Assembly: GCA_002304315.1 (NCBI GenBank)
Contig: NEUO01000027.1
Location: 1 to 32,019 of the forward strand
DNA length: 32,019 nucleotides
Reading direction: 5' to 3'
Source of the DNA: Verrucomicrobiia bacterium Tous-C4TDCM
GTDB lineage: Bacteria; Verrucomicrobiota; Verrucomicrobiia; Verrucomicrobiales; Akkermansiaceae
Numbering within the stretch: the stretch's first letter is position 1; each line of letters opens with the position of its first letter. The notes beneath the pieces are model-generated. The model ran no database searches and was not told the origin of the DNA. It was given only the letters and a program-made list of their open reading frames with translations. Positions 15,801 to 23,447 of the stretch are shown here, piece after piece. The position numbers and the translations under genes are program-made.

Positions 15801-15934
15801 GAGTTGAGAGTCTATGGTTGATTGTTGATAGTTCAGAATAAGAAGCTTGTGCCGAACTCCTGGATCACCCGGAGGATGAGGTCCCATTCCGACGTAAAGT
15901 TCCGGATCAGCGATCAACCATCTACTCTCAACTT
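15801..15934. repeat. Heptad-arm inverted element D
   Basis: The left arm (15801-15840) reads AGTTGAG, AGTCTAT, GGTTGAT, TGTTGAT, AGTTCAG, AATAAG. The right arm (15911-15934) in reverse complement reads AGTTGAG, AGTAGAT, GGTTGAT. The core is ~70 bp. The left arm keeps the same five-heptad register and CAGAA ending as elements A and B. Confidence 0.75.
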
Positions 15935-15946
15935 CCCTTTTCGGTT

Positions 15947-15982
15947 AAAAAAAGGCCGCCGCGGTTTCCCGGGGCGGCCTTT
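15947..15982 (-). terminator. Rho-independent terminator of the pseudoprotease gene
   Basis: A perfect 10-bp stem (AAAGGCCGCC at 15951-15960 with GGCGGCCTTT at 15973-15982) and a 12-nt loop. The plus-strand A-run at 15947-15953 gives a U-tract on the minus strand, immediately 3' of the gene ending at 16008. Confidence 0.75.
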
Positions 15983-16007
15983 GGATGGGTGGAGCTTTGC
16001 GTGATGA

Positions 16008-16880
16008 TCACTCGCCGGCGGGCTTTTCTTCGGCGGCCGGGGCCTCGGCGGCGGGAGCCGGGGCGGCGGGTTTGGCTTCCTTGGCCTGGGCGGCGATCTT
16101 GGCGACGTCGGCGGCGGGCAGGATGACGGGGGTCACTTGGATCTGGCCGTTGCGGCTGCCACCGCCCTTTGGCTGGCGGAGGACGGAGATGCCGAGCAGC
16201 TTGCCGCTGGCGAGGAAGACCGGGCAGCCGATGGCGTCGGTATTGACGCGGTAGAACATGCGGGGACGGACAGTGAGGCCGGAGATCTCAGTGGTGAGCA
16301 GGCTGGGCTCGCGGTTGAGCGACTCGTCGAGGCGGCCGAGGGCGATGCACTCGTCAAGCAGCGCGCCGGGCGCGGAGTCGGCGAGGTCGATGGCCTTGAA
16401 CTCGACGCCCTTGGCTTCCTCGCTGTCGCTGCGGACCTTGATGAAGGCGAGGCCGAGGTCCTCGTCCTTCATGACGAGGTCGGCGGGGACTTCGGAGCCG
16501 TCGGCCAGGATGACCTTGATCTCCTTGATCTCGGACTGGGCCTTCAGCTTGATCGGGCCCATCGGGGTGTTGACCGTCTGGCCGTCGACCATCGACGACT
16601 TGTCGAGTCCGCCGAGGGCGGTGACGATGAGGCCGGACGCATCGATGACGGTGCCGGTGATTTCGCTCTTTTCTTCCTTATCCTGACCGGCGAGCGCGGC
16701 CTTGACCTGGGCGGGTACTTCGCCTTCGGCACCCATGCTGGTCTTGGCCAGCACGGAGAGCCAGACGACGGCGTCCTTGTGGGAATCGGAGAGCTTCTTC
16801 CCGGTCTCCCGGAGTTCGGCGGTGGAAGCGGAGGCGAAGGCGGTGGTGGCCGCGAGGGCGAGGGTGAGGTGGCGGATCAT
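16008..16880 (-). CDS. S1C (HtrA)-like pseudoprotease
   Basis: 290 aa with a signal peptide (MIRHLTLALAATTAFASAS). The chain tracks an HtrA trypsin fold: GTVIDASGLIVTALGGL (in place of GSGFVI...GYILTNNHV), VMKDEDLGLAFIKV (in place of the Asp strand), and NTDAIGCPVFLASGKLLGI (in place of GNSGGPLVN...G). The catalytic His is replaced by Gly (~91) and the catalytic Ser by Ile (~217); only the Asp (~141) survives. An Ala/Pro/Glu-rich tail (PAAPAPAAEAPAAEEKPAGE) ends the protein, with no PDZ domain. It lies 60 bp downstream of the active-looking multi-PDZ protease and may be a regulatory or chaperone partner. It is followed by a strong terminator. Confidence 0.82.
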   Translation of the reverse strand: MIRHLTLALAATTAFASASTAELRETGKKLSDSHKDAVVWLSVLAKTSMGAEGEVPAQVKAALAGQDKEEKSEITGTVIDASGLIVTALGGLDKSSMVDGQTVNTPMGPIKLKAQSEIKEIKVILADGSEVPADLVMKDEDLGLAFIKVRSDSEEAKGVEFKAIDLADSAPGALLDECIALGRLDESLNREPSLLTTEISGLTVRPRMFYRVNTDAIGCPVFLASGKLLGISVLRQPKGGGSRNGQIQVTPVILPAADVAKIAAQAKEAKPAAPAPAAEAPAAEEKPAGE

Positions 16881-16940
16881 GGTGGACGATGGTGGATTGA
16901 AGATTGTCGATTGAGGATTGTGGATTGCTGATTTTCAGAA
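16881..16940. repeat. Heptad array E
   Basis: The whole 60-bp spacer between the two protease genes is a run of 7-mers, in the form TTGNNGA (TTGAAGA, TTGTCGA, TTGAGGA, TTGTGGA, TTGCTGA), ending TTTTCAGAA. The terminal CAGAA followed by TT matches the end of elements B and D. No inverted partner arm is seen nearby, so it is a solo arm. Confidence 0.7.
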
Positions 16941-18980
16941 TTACCAGCGGGGTTCGATTTCGAGGAACTGGGTGCGGGGGCCGCGGCGGATGCCGAAGAC
17001 GACGCTGCGCGGTTTGGTTTGGGCGAGGGCGGCGAGCTTGGTTTTGAGGGCGTCGATCTCGTTCACCGTGCTGCCGTCGATGGTGAGGATGATGTCGTCC
17101 GGCGCAAGTCCGCCGAGGGCGGCCCAGCCGCTGGGCTCGACCTTGAGGACGGATAGGCCGGCGGGTTCCTCGCCTTGCTGCTCCTTGGCCTGGTCGCGCT
17201 GGGTGGCGGAAAGCTGGCGGGCGGTGAACTCGAAGAGGACGTCCTTGTATTCGAGCAGTTCGCTGTCGTCGATCGGCCGCGGGGCGAGGGCGACCGACCA
17301 GGTCTGCGGCTGGCCGTCGCGCATGCCGGTGAGCTCCAGAGTGGAGTCGGCCGGGTAGGCGAGGATGAGTTCGGGCAAGACCTCGGAGTCTTCCGGGCGG
17401 CGGGCGTTGATGATTTTGCCGTCGAGCTTGAGCAGCAGGTCGCCTTCCTTCAGCCCGGCCTTGGAAGCGGGGGAATCCGGGGCGAGGCTGATCACGCGGA
17501 CGCCTTTCTTGCCGGGGATGCCGAGGGCACTGGCGAGTTCGTCGGTGATGACCTGGGTGGCGGCACCCATCCAGGCTTTCTCGGCGAGGCGGGGCTTCAC
17601 GGGGTCCTTGGCCGGGCCGACCTTGACGACGGTGGCGAGCTGCTGGTTGAAGCGCTCGAACTCGACAAGCAGCGGCTTGGGCTCGGTGAGGCCCTTGGTG
17701 AAATCGGCGGTGACCGCTTCGAGTTCGGCGCGGTTTTTGACCGGCTTGCCGCCGACGCGGATGATGACGTCGGAGCCTCGGAGGGGCGGCTTGGCTTCGG
17801 AAGACGGACCGCCGCTGCGGACGGTATCGACGAGCACGCCGTCCTTGGTATCGCGGAATTTTTCAAGCGCGGAGACCCTGGTGAAGTCGCGGGCGGTCAG
17901 GCCCCATTCGCGGAGTTCGTTTTCCTTCGCCATGTTGGGCTCGCGGACCACGGTGGTCATTTCCCAGGTCTGCGGCTTGCCATTTCGGACGCCTGTTAGA
18001 GTCACTTTGGTGTCGGGGCCGGTGCCGAGGACCATCGCGTTGAAGATCGGCAGGTCTTCCGCGGCGTGGCAGTCGGGCAGCGCGGTGCCTTGATAGGTGG
18101 TGATGAAGTCGCCGGGCTCGATGCCCGCCTTGTCGGCCGGGCTGTCTTTCCAGACGGAGGAAACGAGCGCGCCCTTCTGGTCGGCCATGCTGCGGAGGAG
18201 CGGCTGGACTTCGACGCCGATCCAACTGCGGGTGATGCTGCCCTTTTCGATGAGCTCGGCGGCGACTTTCTTGGCGAGGTTCGACGGGATCGCGCCGCCG
18301 AGGCTGGCGATGCCGACTTCGTTGACGCCGATGATTTCGCCGGCCGGATTGACCAGGGGGCCGCCGGAATTGCCGCCGTAGATCACGGCGTCGTGGCCGA
18401 TCCAGCGGACCAGTTCGCCGACCGTCTCGCCGTCGAGCGTGAGGCCGATCTGGTGGCGCGGGACGATCATCGCGGTGTTGGCGACGATGCCGCGGGTGAC
18501 CGACTGCGAGAGGCCGCCGGGGCTGCCCATGGCGTAGACGACGTCGCCGACCTTGAGCTGGTCGGAGTCGCCGAAGGTCGCGATGGCGAGCGGCTGGTCC
18601 TTGAAGCGGCGGGTCGAAAGGTCGAGCTTGAGAATGGCGAGGTCGGAGAGGGCGTCGGTGCCGACCAGGGTGGCATCGACCTCGTCATGGTTCGAAAGCG
18701 TGCAGACGAAGCGGGTGCCGCGACCGGCGACGTGGTGGTTGGTGAGGACGTGGCCCTCGGCGGAAATGATGGCACCGCTGCCGCTGCCCTGCATTTTCTT
18801 CATGCGGCCTTCGGAGCCCTCTTCCATGACCACGTAGATGCGGACCAGGGCGGGGTAGACCTTCTTGATGGCGTCCTGCACTTCGGCGGAGAGCGGCGGG
18901 GCGGCGACCTCGGCAAAGAGTGGCTGGAAGGTCGAAAGGGCGAGGACGAGGAGGCCGGAGCGGCAGGTTCGGGAGATCAT
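16941..18980 (-). CDS. S1C (HtrA/Deg) serine protease with multiple PDZ domains
   Basis: 679 aa, exported (signal peptide at 1-23). The trypsin-like domain (~35-240) has an intact triad: His 83 in VLTNHHVAG, Asp 113 in LSDLAILKL, Ser 205 in GGNSGGPLVN. About three PDZ-like modules follow: one at ~250-340 (WIGVEVQPLLR, DSPADKAGIEPGDFI), one at ~480-570 (KKGVRVISLAPDSPASKAGL), one at ~610-679 (ILTIDGSTVNEIDALK), plus a weaker PDZ-like region near SDVIIRVGGKPVKNR (~395-440). This is longer than DegP (about 450 aa). It probably degrades or refolds misfolded periplasmic proteins. The adjacent downstream gene encodes a catalytically dead relative, probably in the same transcript. Confidence 0.88.
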   Translation of the reverse strand: MISRTCRSGLLVLALSTFQPLFAEVAAPPLSAEVQDAIKKVYPALVRIYVVMEEGSEGRMKKMQGSGSGAIISAEGHVLTNHHVAGRGTRFVCTLSNHDEVDATLVGTDALSDLAILKLDLSTRRFKDQPLAIATFGDSDQLKVGDVVYAMGSPGGLSQSVTRGIVANTAMIVPRHQIGLTLDGETVGELVRWIGHDAVIYGGNSGGPLVNPAGEIIGVNEVGIASLGGAIPSNLAKKVAAELIEKGSITRSWIGVEVQPLLRSMADQKGALVSSVWKDSPADKAGIEPGDFITTYQGTALPDCHAAEDLPIFNAMVLGTGPDTKVTLTGVRNGKPQTWEMTTVVREPNMAKENELREWGLTARDFTRVSALEKFRDTKDGVLVDTVRSGGPSSEAKPPLRGSDVIIRVGGKPVKNRAELEAVTADFTKGLTEPKPLLVEFERFNQQLATVVKVGPAKDPVKPRLAEKAWMGAATQVITDELASALGIPGKKGVRVISLAPDSPASKAGLKEGDLLLKLDGKIINARRPEDSEVLPELILAYPADSTLELTGMRDGQPQTWSVALAPRPIDDSELLEYKDVLFEFTARQLSATQRDQAKEQQGEEPAGLSVLKVEPSGWAALGGLAPDDIILTIDGSTVNEIDALKTKLAALAQTKPRSVVFGIRRGPRTQFLEIEPRW

Positions 18981-19029
18981 GAGAGATGTGCGGGGCGCGC
19001 GGGGAAGCGGTGGGGGCTGTCGTCCTTGT

Positions 19030-19673
19030 TCAACTTTCCCTGCGTGCGGGGTGGGACCCGATTCTTGCCGCAGTCAGCACCCGGCCGGCGGCCAGGCCGA
19101 GGCCGGCGAAATTGGCGATCAGGTCCACCGCGTCATCGGCCTCGAAATCCTGGAGCTGGAGATTCGGCACGACTTCGGACAGGCTCGCGAGGAGCACGGC
19201 GAGATGCCAGGCATTCCGAAGCCCGGTGGCAGGTCGAACACGCACTCGACCCGATGCCAGCCGCGGCTGCCGGAGGCATTGATCAAATCTCCATCCTGCG
19301 GCCAGGAACAGGTGCCGTCGGGCTGGCGGCCGCCGAGGGAGACCCGGGCGCTCCACCAGGAGCGTTCGTCCTTGCGCGTGACATTTTCCCAAGTGGCATC
19401 CATCGCCACATGAAGAAACCGCTGCTTCGCGAGTCCGGGAAGCAGCCCTTCCGCGCTGGCCACGGCCGGGCGGTCGGGAGGGCTTAGCGTCCAGGTATCA
19501 CGATCGATTTTGAAACGCTCCGGGGAACGGAGCACCCAGCCGCGGGTATCGGTGCCGATCCGCAGATTGGCGGCCGGCGCGGAGCGCTCGAAACGGAACT
19601 GCCACAGCAACCCGCTGAGCACGGCAAGCAGCAGTCCGGAAAGAACGAGAAGCAGGTGGCGTCGCGTCACCAT
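19030..19673 (-). pseudogene. Frameshifted membrane protein gene (VanZ-like C-terminus?)
   Basis: The first frame (19673-19119) gives an N-terminal anchor (RRHLLLVLSGLLLAVLSGLL), a beta-rich region (WWSARVSLGGRQPDG, SRGWHRVECVFDLPPGFG) and then becomes nonsensical around 19205. The other minus frame, open at this point and ending at 19030, gives AVLLASLSEVVPNLQLQDFE and DDAVDLIANFAGLGLAAG, plausible as the last helix of a VanZ-like membrane domain. A frameshift near 19200-19215, likely together with loss of an internal segment, is the simplest reading. A sequencing error cannot be excluded. VanZ resemblance is tentative. Confidence 0.55.
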
Positions 19674-19734
19674 GCCGGAGCCTACCCGACCCGCTGACCC
19701 GGTGCGATGGAAAAGCCGGACCGGCGGGGCGCGG

Positions 19735-20430
19735 CTATTTGGTCTCCTTGTAAGTCGTCTGGATCACCAGCGGATCGCCGGACTTGCCGAACGCGTGCAC
19801 GACGAGTTCGCGCTTACCTTTGCGGAAGGTGAGCTGAAGGGTGATGCTGTCGTTGAAGTTGATGGACGAGCGGCTGGGGGAGTCGAGCGAAAGCCGGGTG
19901 GCCTCGTCTTCGAAAAACTTCGAGATGTCCTCACTGCTGTCGGTGGTCCGCGCGGTGAGGATGCCGAGGATCCGCGAACGATCTTCGTCGTGGAAGACGG
20001 CGTGTTCTTCCGTGGCTCCCGGATAGCGCGGGACCCAGGCGGGGATCTTCGAGAGGTCACCCGGTCCGGGCGGGAGCAGGGTGCCGGCGGCGTCCTTGAA
20101 GGGGATCTTGCCCTGGCCGATCTCCGGGTAGCCGAGGGTGACGGTTTCGCCGCTGTCTTTCAGGAGGAGGGTCATCCGGCCGGCCGCGTCGTCCATGGCG
20201 ATCTTCTCGAGGCCGGGATGCCGGGCGACCATGTGCTCCGCGGCGGCCTTGGCGGGATTCGAGGTGAGTTCCGAGGCCATCTGGATGCCCTTCTTTGCAC
20301 AGGTGCCGACCAGCAGTGCCCCGGCGACCACGGCGAGCAAGGCGAGTCCGCCGCAGCCGATGCCCGCCCAGGCGAGCGGCGGCAGGCCTTTCTTTCTTGC
20401 GGCTTCGGGAAACTGGGGAGGTGGTGTCAT
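19735..20430 (-). CDS. Single-pass membrane protein, function unknown
   Basis: 231 aa. A short Pro-rich cytosolic tail (TPPPQFPEAARKKGLPP) is followed by one transmembrane helix (~18-45, LAWAGIGCGGLALLAVVAGA) and a large outside domain. The outside part has two recognisable halves: AAEHMVARHPGLEKIAMDDA with a beta strand (RMTLLLKDSGETVTL), and WVPRYPGATEEHAVFH then a DISKFFEDEAT helix and beta strands. I know of similar proteins in Verrucomicrobia and Planctomycetes only as hypotheticals. It is followed by the frameshifted gene and divergent from parD. Confidence 0.7.
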   Translation of the reverse strand: MTPPPQFPEAARKKGLPPLAWAGIGCGGLALLAVVAGALLVGTCAKKGIQMASELTSNPAKAAAEHMVARHPGLEKIAMDDAAGRMTLLLKDSGETVTLGYPEIGQGKIPFKDAAGTLLPPGPGDLSKIPAWVPRYPGATEEHAVFHDEDRSRILGILTARTTDSSEDISKFFEDEATRLSLDSPSRSSINFNDSITLQLTFRKGKRELVVHAFGKSGDPLVIQTTYKETK

Positions 20431-20521
20431 CGTCTGGATAAGCTCCGCGAAATGCGGGGGGACCGCAAGTTCAGGCGCGCATCGAGCTTAGAAAGCCGGC
20501 GAGGTGGGCACCTTGAATTTT

Positions 20522-20589
20522 CGGAATCGATTCCGGATTTACAAGGCAAGGGCCGCCGCTTTGACAATCCTTGTCAATCCCTGTAGTCT
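20522..20589 (+). promoter_or_regulatory. parD promoter and palindromic operators
   Basis: A perfect palindrome, CGGAATCGATTCCG (20522-20535), is followed by a second one, TTGACAATCCTTGTCAA (20561-20577), whose left arm is also a consensus TTGACA -35 (20561-20566). A 17-bp spacer leads to TAGTCT (20584-20589), a weak -10. The expected start is near the parD ATG (20596), so the mRNA would be almost leaderless. ParD binding over the -35 would repress the operon. Confidence 0.65.
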
Positions 20590-20595
20590 CAGGCC

Positions 20596-20835
20596 ATGCA
20601 CATTTCCCTCACTCCCGAACTGGAGAATGCGGTGAAGGCCAAGGTCTCGTCCGGACTTTACAACAACGCCAGCGAGGTGGTCCGCGAGGCGCTCCGGCAA
20701 TCGCTCGCCCGGGATCAGGACAATCAGTGGATCGCCCGCGAAGCCGCCATCGGATTCGCCCAATTGGAAGCAGGCCAGACGGTGGAAGTCCGGTCGGAAC
20801 AGCACTTCATCGACCTCGTACGCGGCGGCGCATGA
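20596..20835 (+). CDS. parD: ParD-type antitoxin (CopG/RHH)
   Basis: 79 aa. Residues 1-45 match ParD (MHISLTPELENAVKAKVSSG, YNNASEVVREALRQSL), a ribbon-helix-helix DNA-binding dimer. The C-terminal part (QDNQWIAREAAIGFAQLEAG) is the usual toxin-binding tail. It overlaps parE by 4 nt (20832-20835). The antitoxin is intact although its toxin is truncated (next entry), so it may still act as a repressor or an anti-toxin for another ParE. Confidence 0.88.
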   Translation: MHISLTPELENAVKAKVSSGLYNNASEVVREALRQSLARDQDNQWIAREAAIGFAQLEAGQTVEVRSEQHFIDLVRGGA

Positions 20836-20927
20836 AGCTTGTTCTCACCGAGGCGGCGCTCGACGACCTCCGTTCGATCCGAGCCTATACCTTGGAAACA
20901 TGGGGGGAGGAACAGGAGGAGCCCTGA
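20832..20927 (+). pseudogene. parE: Truncated ParE toxin
   Basis: Only 31 residues remain: MKLVLTEAALDDLRSIRAYT, then LETWGEEQEEP and a stop. A full ParE is about 95-100 aa; the conserved middle and the C-terminal end are gone. The first 28 residues match normally, and the frame then ends abruptly at about 20920. The DNA that follows (20928-21031) has no ParE similarity in any frame and leads to the HD gene, so this is likely the left junction of the accessory island. Confidence 0.8.
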
Positions 20928-21031
20928 GATCTTTTTCTGGATTGGCCGAACGGGCGAATCCGATTTTGACGAGTTCAAGTGAACAATTGCTTGCCGGATT
21001 CGTTTCAGAGTGCTTCTAGAACGGCGAACTC

Positions 21032-22450
21032 ATGGCCGATGACTCCCAAGACAGGTTTCAAGAACGTGGAAAGGTCGTGCGCGACTCGGTGCATGGGTTG
21101 ATCGCGATTCGGCCTGACGAGCGGTACCTGCTCGATCTCATCAACGCGCCGGAATTCCAACGCTTGCGCCGGATCCGCCAGCTCGGGGTCAGCAACATGA
21201 CTTACCCGGGGGCCGAGCATACGAGGTTTTCCCACAGCCTGGGCGTCCTGAATTTTTCGGGACGGATGCTTGACCATCTAAAGCGTCGCTACGCGGACCA
21301 CTCTGAAATCGCCGGGTTGGTCAGCAAATACGAACGCACTATCAAGGCCGCGGCCCTGCTTCACGATACCGGGCATGGGCCGTTCTCCCACATGCTCGAA
21401 AGAGCATTCCCATCGACCGCGTCCCATGAAGCCCGGACAGCCCAGATCATCACTGGTAAGGAGTCCGAAGTCCGCGCCATCTTGCAGCACCACAAAATCG
21501 AGCCGGACGAAGTCCGGGCCGTGATCGACGGGACTTTTTCGGTCCGCTTTCTCAGGGACATCGTATCCAGCCAGCTCGACGCCGATCGGATGGATTACCT
21601 GCTCCGGGATTCCCTGATGACCGGAGTGGAATACGGATCCTTTGACGCCGAATGGATCATTCATGCGCTTTGCCTTGGCACCGATCCACTCCAGCAAGCA
21701 CCGGCTGGCGCAAATCACCTTCGCCTTTGCCTCGACCGCGCCCGCGGCTTGCAGGCTGCGGAACAACTCATCGTGGCGAGGATGCACATGAGTTATCAAG
21801 TTTACTACCATCGCGCGACCCGCGGGTGGGAGGCGCACCTGCTTTGCCTTTTTCACCTGGCTGGGATTCTGGCCGAGGCGGGGCAACTTCCGGTTACGAC
21901 GCCGGAAGTCGTGCATCGCTTCCTCACCTCGAAAGGGGAACTGACTCATGCCGATTTCCTCGAGTTCGACGAAACCGTCATGATGGCCGCTTTCCGAAGC
22001 TGGTCGAAATGGACCCCGGGATCCGAAGATCAAGCCGCACTTGTGAACCTCTCCACCTGCTTTCTCGGCAGGCGGAAGGCTTTCAGCTCCGTGCCTCTGC
22101 CCGCCGCAGACCCGGTCGAAGGCTCGTTCCGAAAACAGCTGGAACTCGAAAAGAAGGGGTTGCGCGAGCGCGTCGACTTCTATCATGACGAAGCCAAGTT
22201 CCGCGGCTACAAGGACTTCGGATCATCCGTAGTCCACGAAGGCAGTGACGACGACCCACAGGTCACCGGATCGGATGGGATTTTCCTTGGCGACGGAGAT
22301 CCGGCCCATCGGGCTGTCCCGTTGGAGACCGATCCCCAAGCCGTCATCACTCCGGCCCTGGCGCAACGCAAAGCTTTCCCGCTCAATCGGATCTATGTCC
22401 GGGATAGTCCATCGTCAATTTCCACGCTTCCAATCACTCCAGTAATCTGA
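21032..22450 (+). CDS. HD-superfamily phosphohydrolase (YwfO/dNTPase-like)
   Basis: 472 aa. The HD fold shows VVRDSVHGLIAI (~15-26), a His-rich segment AEHTRFSHSLGV (His 63, His 68), the HD pair in AALLHDTGHGPFSH (His 111, Asp 112), and SSQLDADRMDYLLRDS (metal Asp near 183-186). This is the SAMHD1/YwfO/dGTPase-related group, which typically hydrolyses nucleotides. Residues after ~330 are less conserved and the tail is long. It is followed after 18 bp by a YwgA-like gene, the arrangement I recall for ywfO-ywgA in Bacillus. In an island context, nucleotide depletion upon phage infection is a fair but unproven idea. Confidence 0.88.
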   Translation: MADDSQDRFQERGKVVRDSVHGLIAIRPDERYLLDLINAPEFQRLRRIRQLGVSNMTYPGAEHTRFSHSLGVLNFSGRMLDHLKRRYADHSEIAGLVSKYERTIKAAALLHDTGHGPFSHMLERAFPSTASHEARTAQIITGKESEVRAILQHHKIEPDEVRAVIDGTFSVRFLRDIVSSQLDADRMDYLLRDSLMTGVEYGSFDAEWIIHALCLGTDPLQQAPAGANHLRLCLDRARGLQAAEQLIVARMHMSYQVYYHRATRGWEAHLLCLFHLAGILAEAGQLPVTTPEVVHRFLTSKGELTHADFLEFDETVMMAAFRSWSKWTPGSEDQAALVNLSTCFLGRRKAFSSVPLPAADPVEGSFRKQLELEKKGLRERVDFYHDEAKFRGYKDFGSSVVHEGSDDDPQVTGSDGIFLGDGDPAHRAVPLETDPQAVITPALAQRKAFPLNRIYVRDSPSSISTLPITPVI

Positions 22451-22468
22451 AAGAAACATTCCACAATC

Positions 22469-22984
22469 ATGAACGCACACCCTGTTGTCCGCATCGGACT
22501 CCTCCTTCGCCGGGTGAAGGTCATTGAAACCCGCAAGAAGGTCCAAAAGATCGTCCACATCCTCCAAGCGATGGGAGCGCCATTCCCCGAGCGCTTCGAT
22601 TTCCACCACTACGGCCCCTTTTCGTCCGAACTCTGGCGGGAGATCGAAGCGTTTGAAGCCGAGGGGCTCGTCACCGAAGCCGAGATCCAAGGGAATCTCC
22701 CTACGTTTCGATTGGAGCCGACCGGGAAGCTCCTCACCTTGCTTGAAGAGGATTCCGGCGTGGCTGATGAGCCCTGGGTCGAGTGGGCGGAGGAACTCAA
22801 TTCCAAGCGCCCCCGGAGACTCGAAGGCATCTCGACCCTGCTCTACTTCCACCAAAGATTGTGGCCGGTTGAGGCATGGTCATCCAAATTCAAGGAGCTC
22901 AAACCCCAGTTGATGGATGAATTCGAGCAGTGCTACGCGGAGGCGATGGAACTGCTCCAAATGGCGGGAAAGAGTGCGGCGTGA
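22469..22984 (+). CDS. YwgA-like protein
   Basis: 171 aa. It resembles the YwgA family: VETRKKVQKIVHILQAMGAP-type opening (here VIETRKKVQKIVHILQAMG), FHHYGPFSSELWREIEAFEA, and a winged-helix-like LTPTGKLLTLL-type segment (LEPTGKLLTLLEEDSG). The general outline (winged helix with a KK-QK start) is also seen in SocA/Panacea-like antitoxin domains, so a protein-binding or regulatory role is possible. No catalytic residues stand out. It is next to and co-directional with the HD protein gene, and they are probably co-transcribed and functionally linked. Confidence 0.75.
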   Translation: MNAHPVVRIGLLLRRVKVIETRKKVQKIVHILQAMGAPFPERFDFHHYGPFSSELWREIEAFEAEGLVTEAEIQGNLPTFRLEPTGKLLTLLEEDSGVADEPWVEWAEELNSKRPRRLEGISTLLYFHQRLWPVEAWSSKFKELKPQLMDEFEQCYAEAMELLQMAGKSAA

Positions 22985-23276
22985 GACATTCCCAACCCGC
23001 TCTCCTCGGTAGCGCGGGGATTTCGCTGAAATGACGGGAAAGCCGCGCAAGGCGGTGGGAAGGAGGAAGGATTGGTTCGAGTCTCCTCCCACGCTTGTCC
23101 CACCCCTCGCTCAATCTCACGTCCATGAGAGCAAGGGCACCCGGCTTCGGGATCAGCGGAAACCGGAATGCCGGCAAGGTGCCAGGAGGATCGGCCCTAT
23201 CCTCAGGCGGACGAATGCGCTTGCGGGCATGTTCAGGGAAACCTAATGAATCGAGGTCACGCACCGGATCCGTCTT
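22985..23276. other. Intergenic region inside the island
   Basis: 292 bp with no convincing gene. A weak hairpin (CCCGCT...AGCGCGGG around 22999-23020) just 3' of the YwgA-like gene could end its transcript. The remainder should carry the promoter of the methylase stump, but none is clear. Confidence 0.4.
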
Positions 23277-23435
23277 ATGACTCCTCCCCACACTTTCCTC
23301 GATCTCTTCTGCGGCTGCGGCGGCTTCAGCCTCGGGCTCATTCGGGCCGGCTTCCAAGGCCTTGCCGCCATCGACTTCAATCCCGAGGCGATCCAGGTTT
23401 CTTCCGAGGCACTCCGCTTCGTCCGCAATTCCTGA
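23277..23435 (+). pseudogene. 5' stump of a C5 cytosine DNA methyltransferase (dcm-like)
   Basis: 52 codons and a stop. The N-terminus is unmistakably a C5 methyltransferase: TFLDLFCGCGGFSLGLIRAG is motif I (SAM binding, FxGxGG type), and AAIDFNPEAIQV is motif II. After about residue 42 the similarity ends (SSEALRFVRNS then TGA). Everything downstream, including the catalytic PC motif IV and ENV motif VI, is absent. The gene cannot encode an active enzyme. The Vsr repair gene normally partnered with Dcm is found about 4.3 kb away in the opposite orientation, and is also cut at its 3' end (27747-28058). Confidence 0.85.
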
Positions 23436-23447
23436 ACCAAAGCTCCC

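Larger units (their letters stand above)
15519..16007. other. Repeat-filled intergenic region
   Basis: 489 bp without a convincing gene. It contains a REP-like repeat (15712-15778), heptad element D (15801-15934) and a terminator hairpin (15947-15982). The left part (15519-15700) includes a stretch rich in hairpins but no motif I can name. Confidence 0.6.

Noticed and set aside
2863-16940. CRISPR array
   Set aside because: The heptad runs are direct 7-mers without unique 30-bp spacers, and no cas gene is in the window.
18066-19487. Long 473-aa + strand open frame opposite the S1C protease
   Set aside because: Its sequence is Asp/Gly/Ala/Arg low-complexity, typical of the antisense of a GC-rich gene; the minus-strand frame has full protease motifs.
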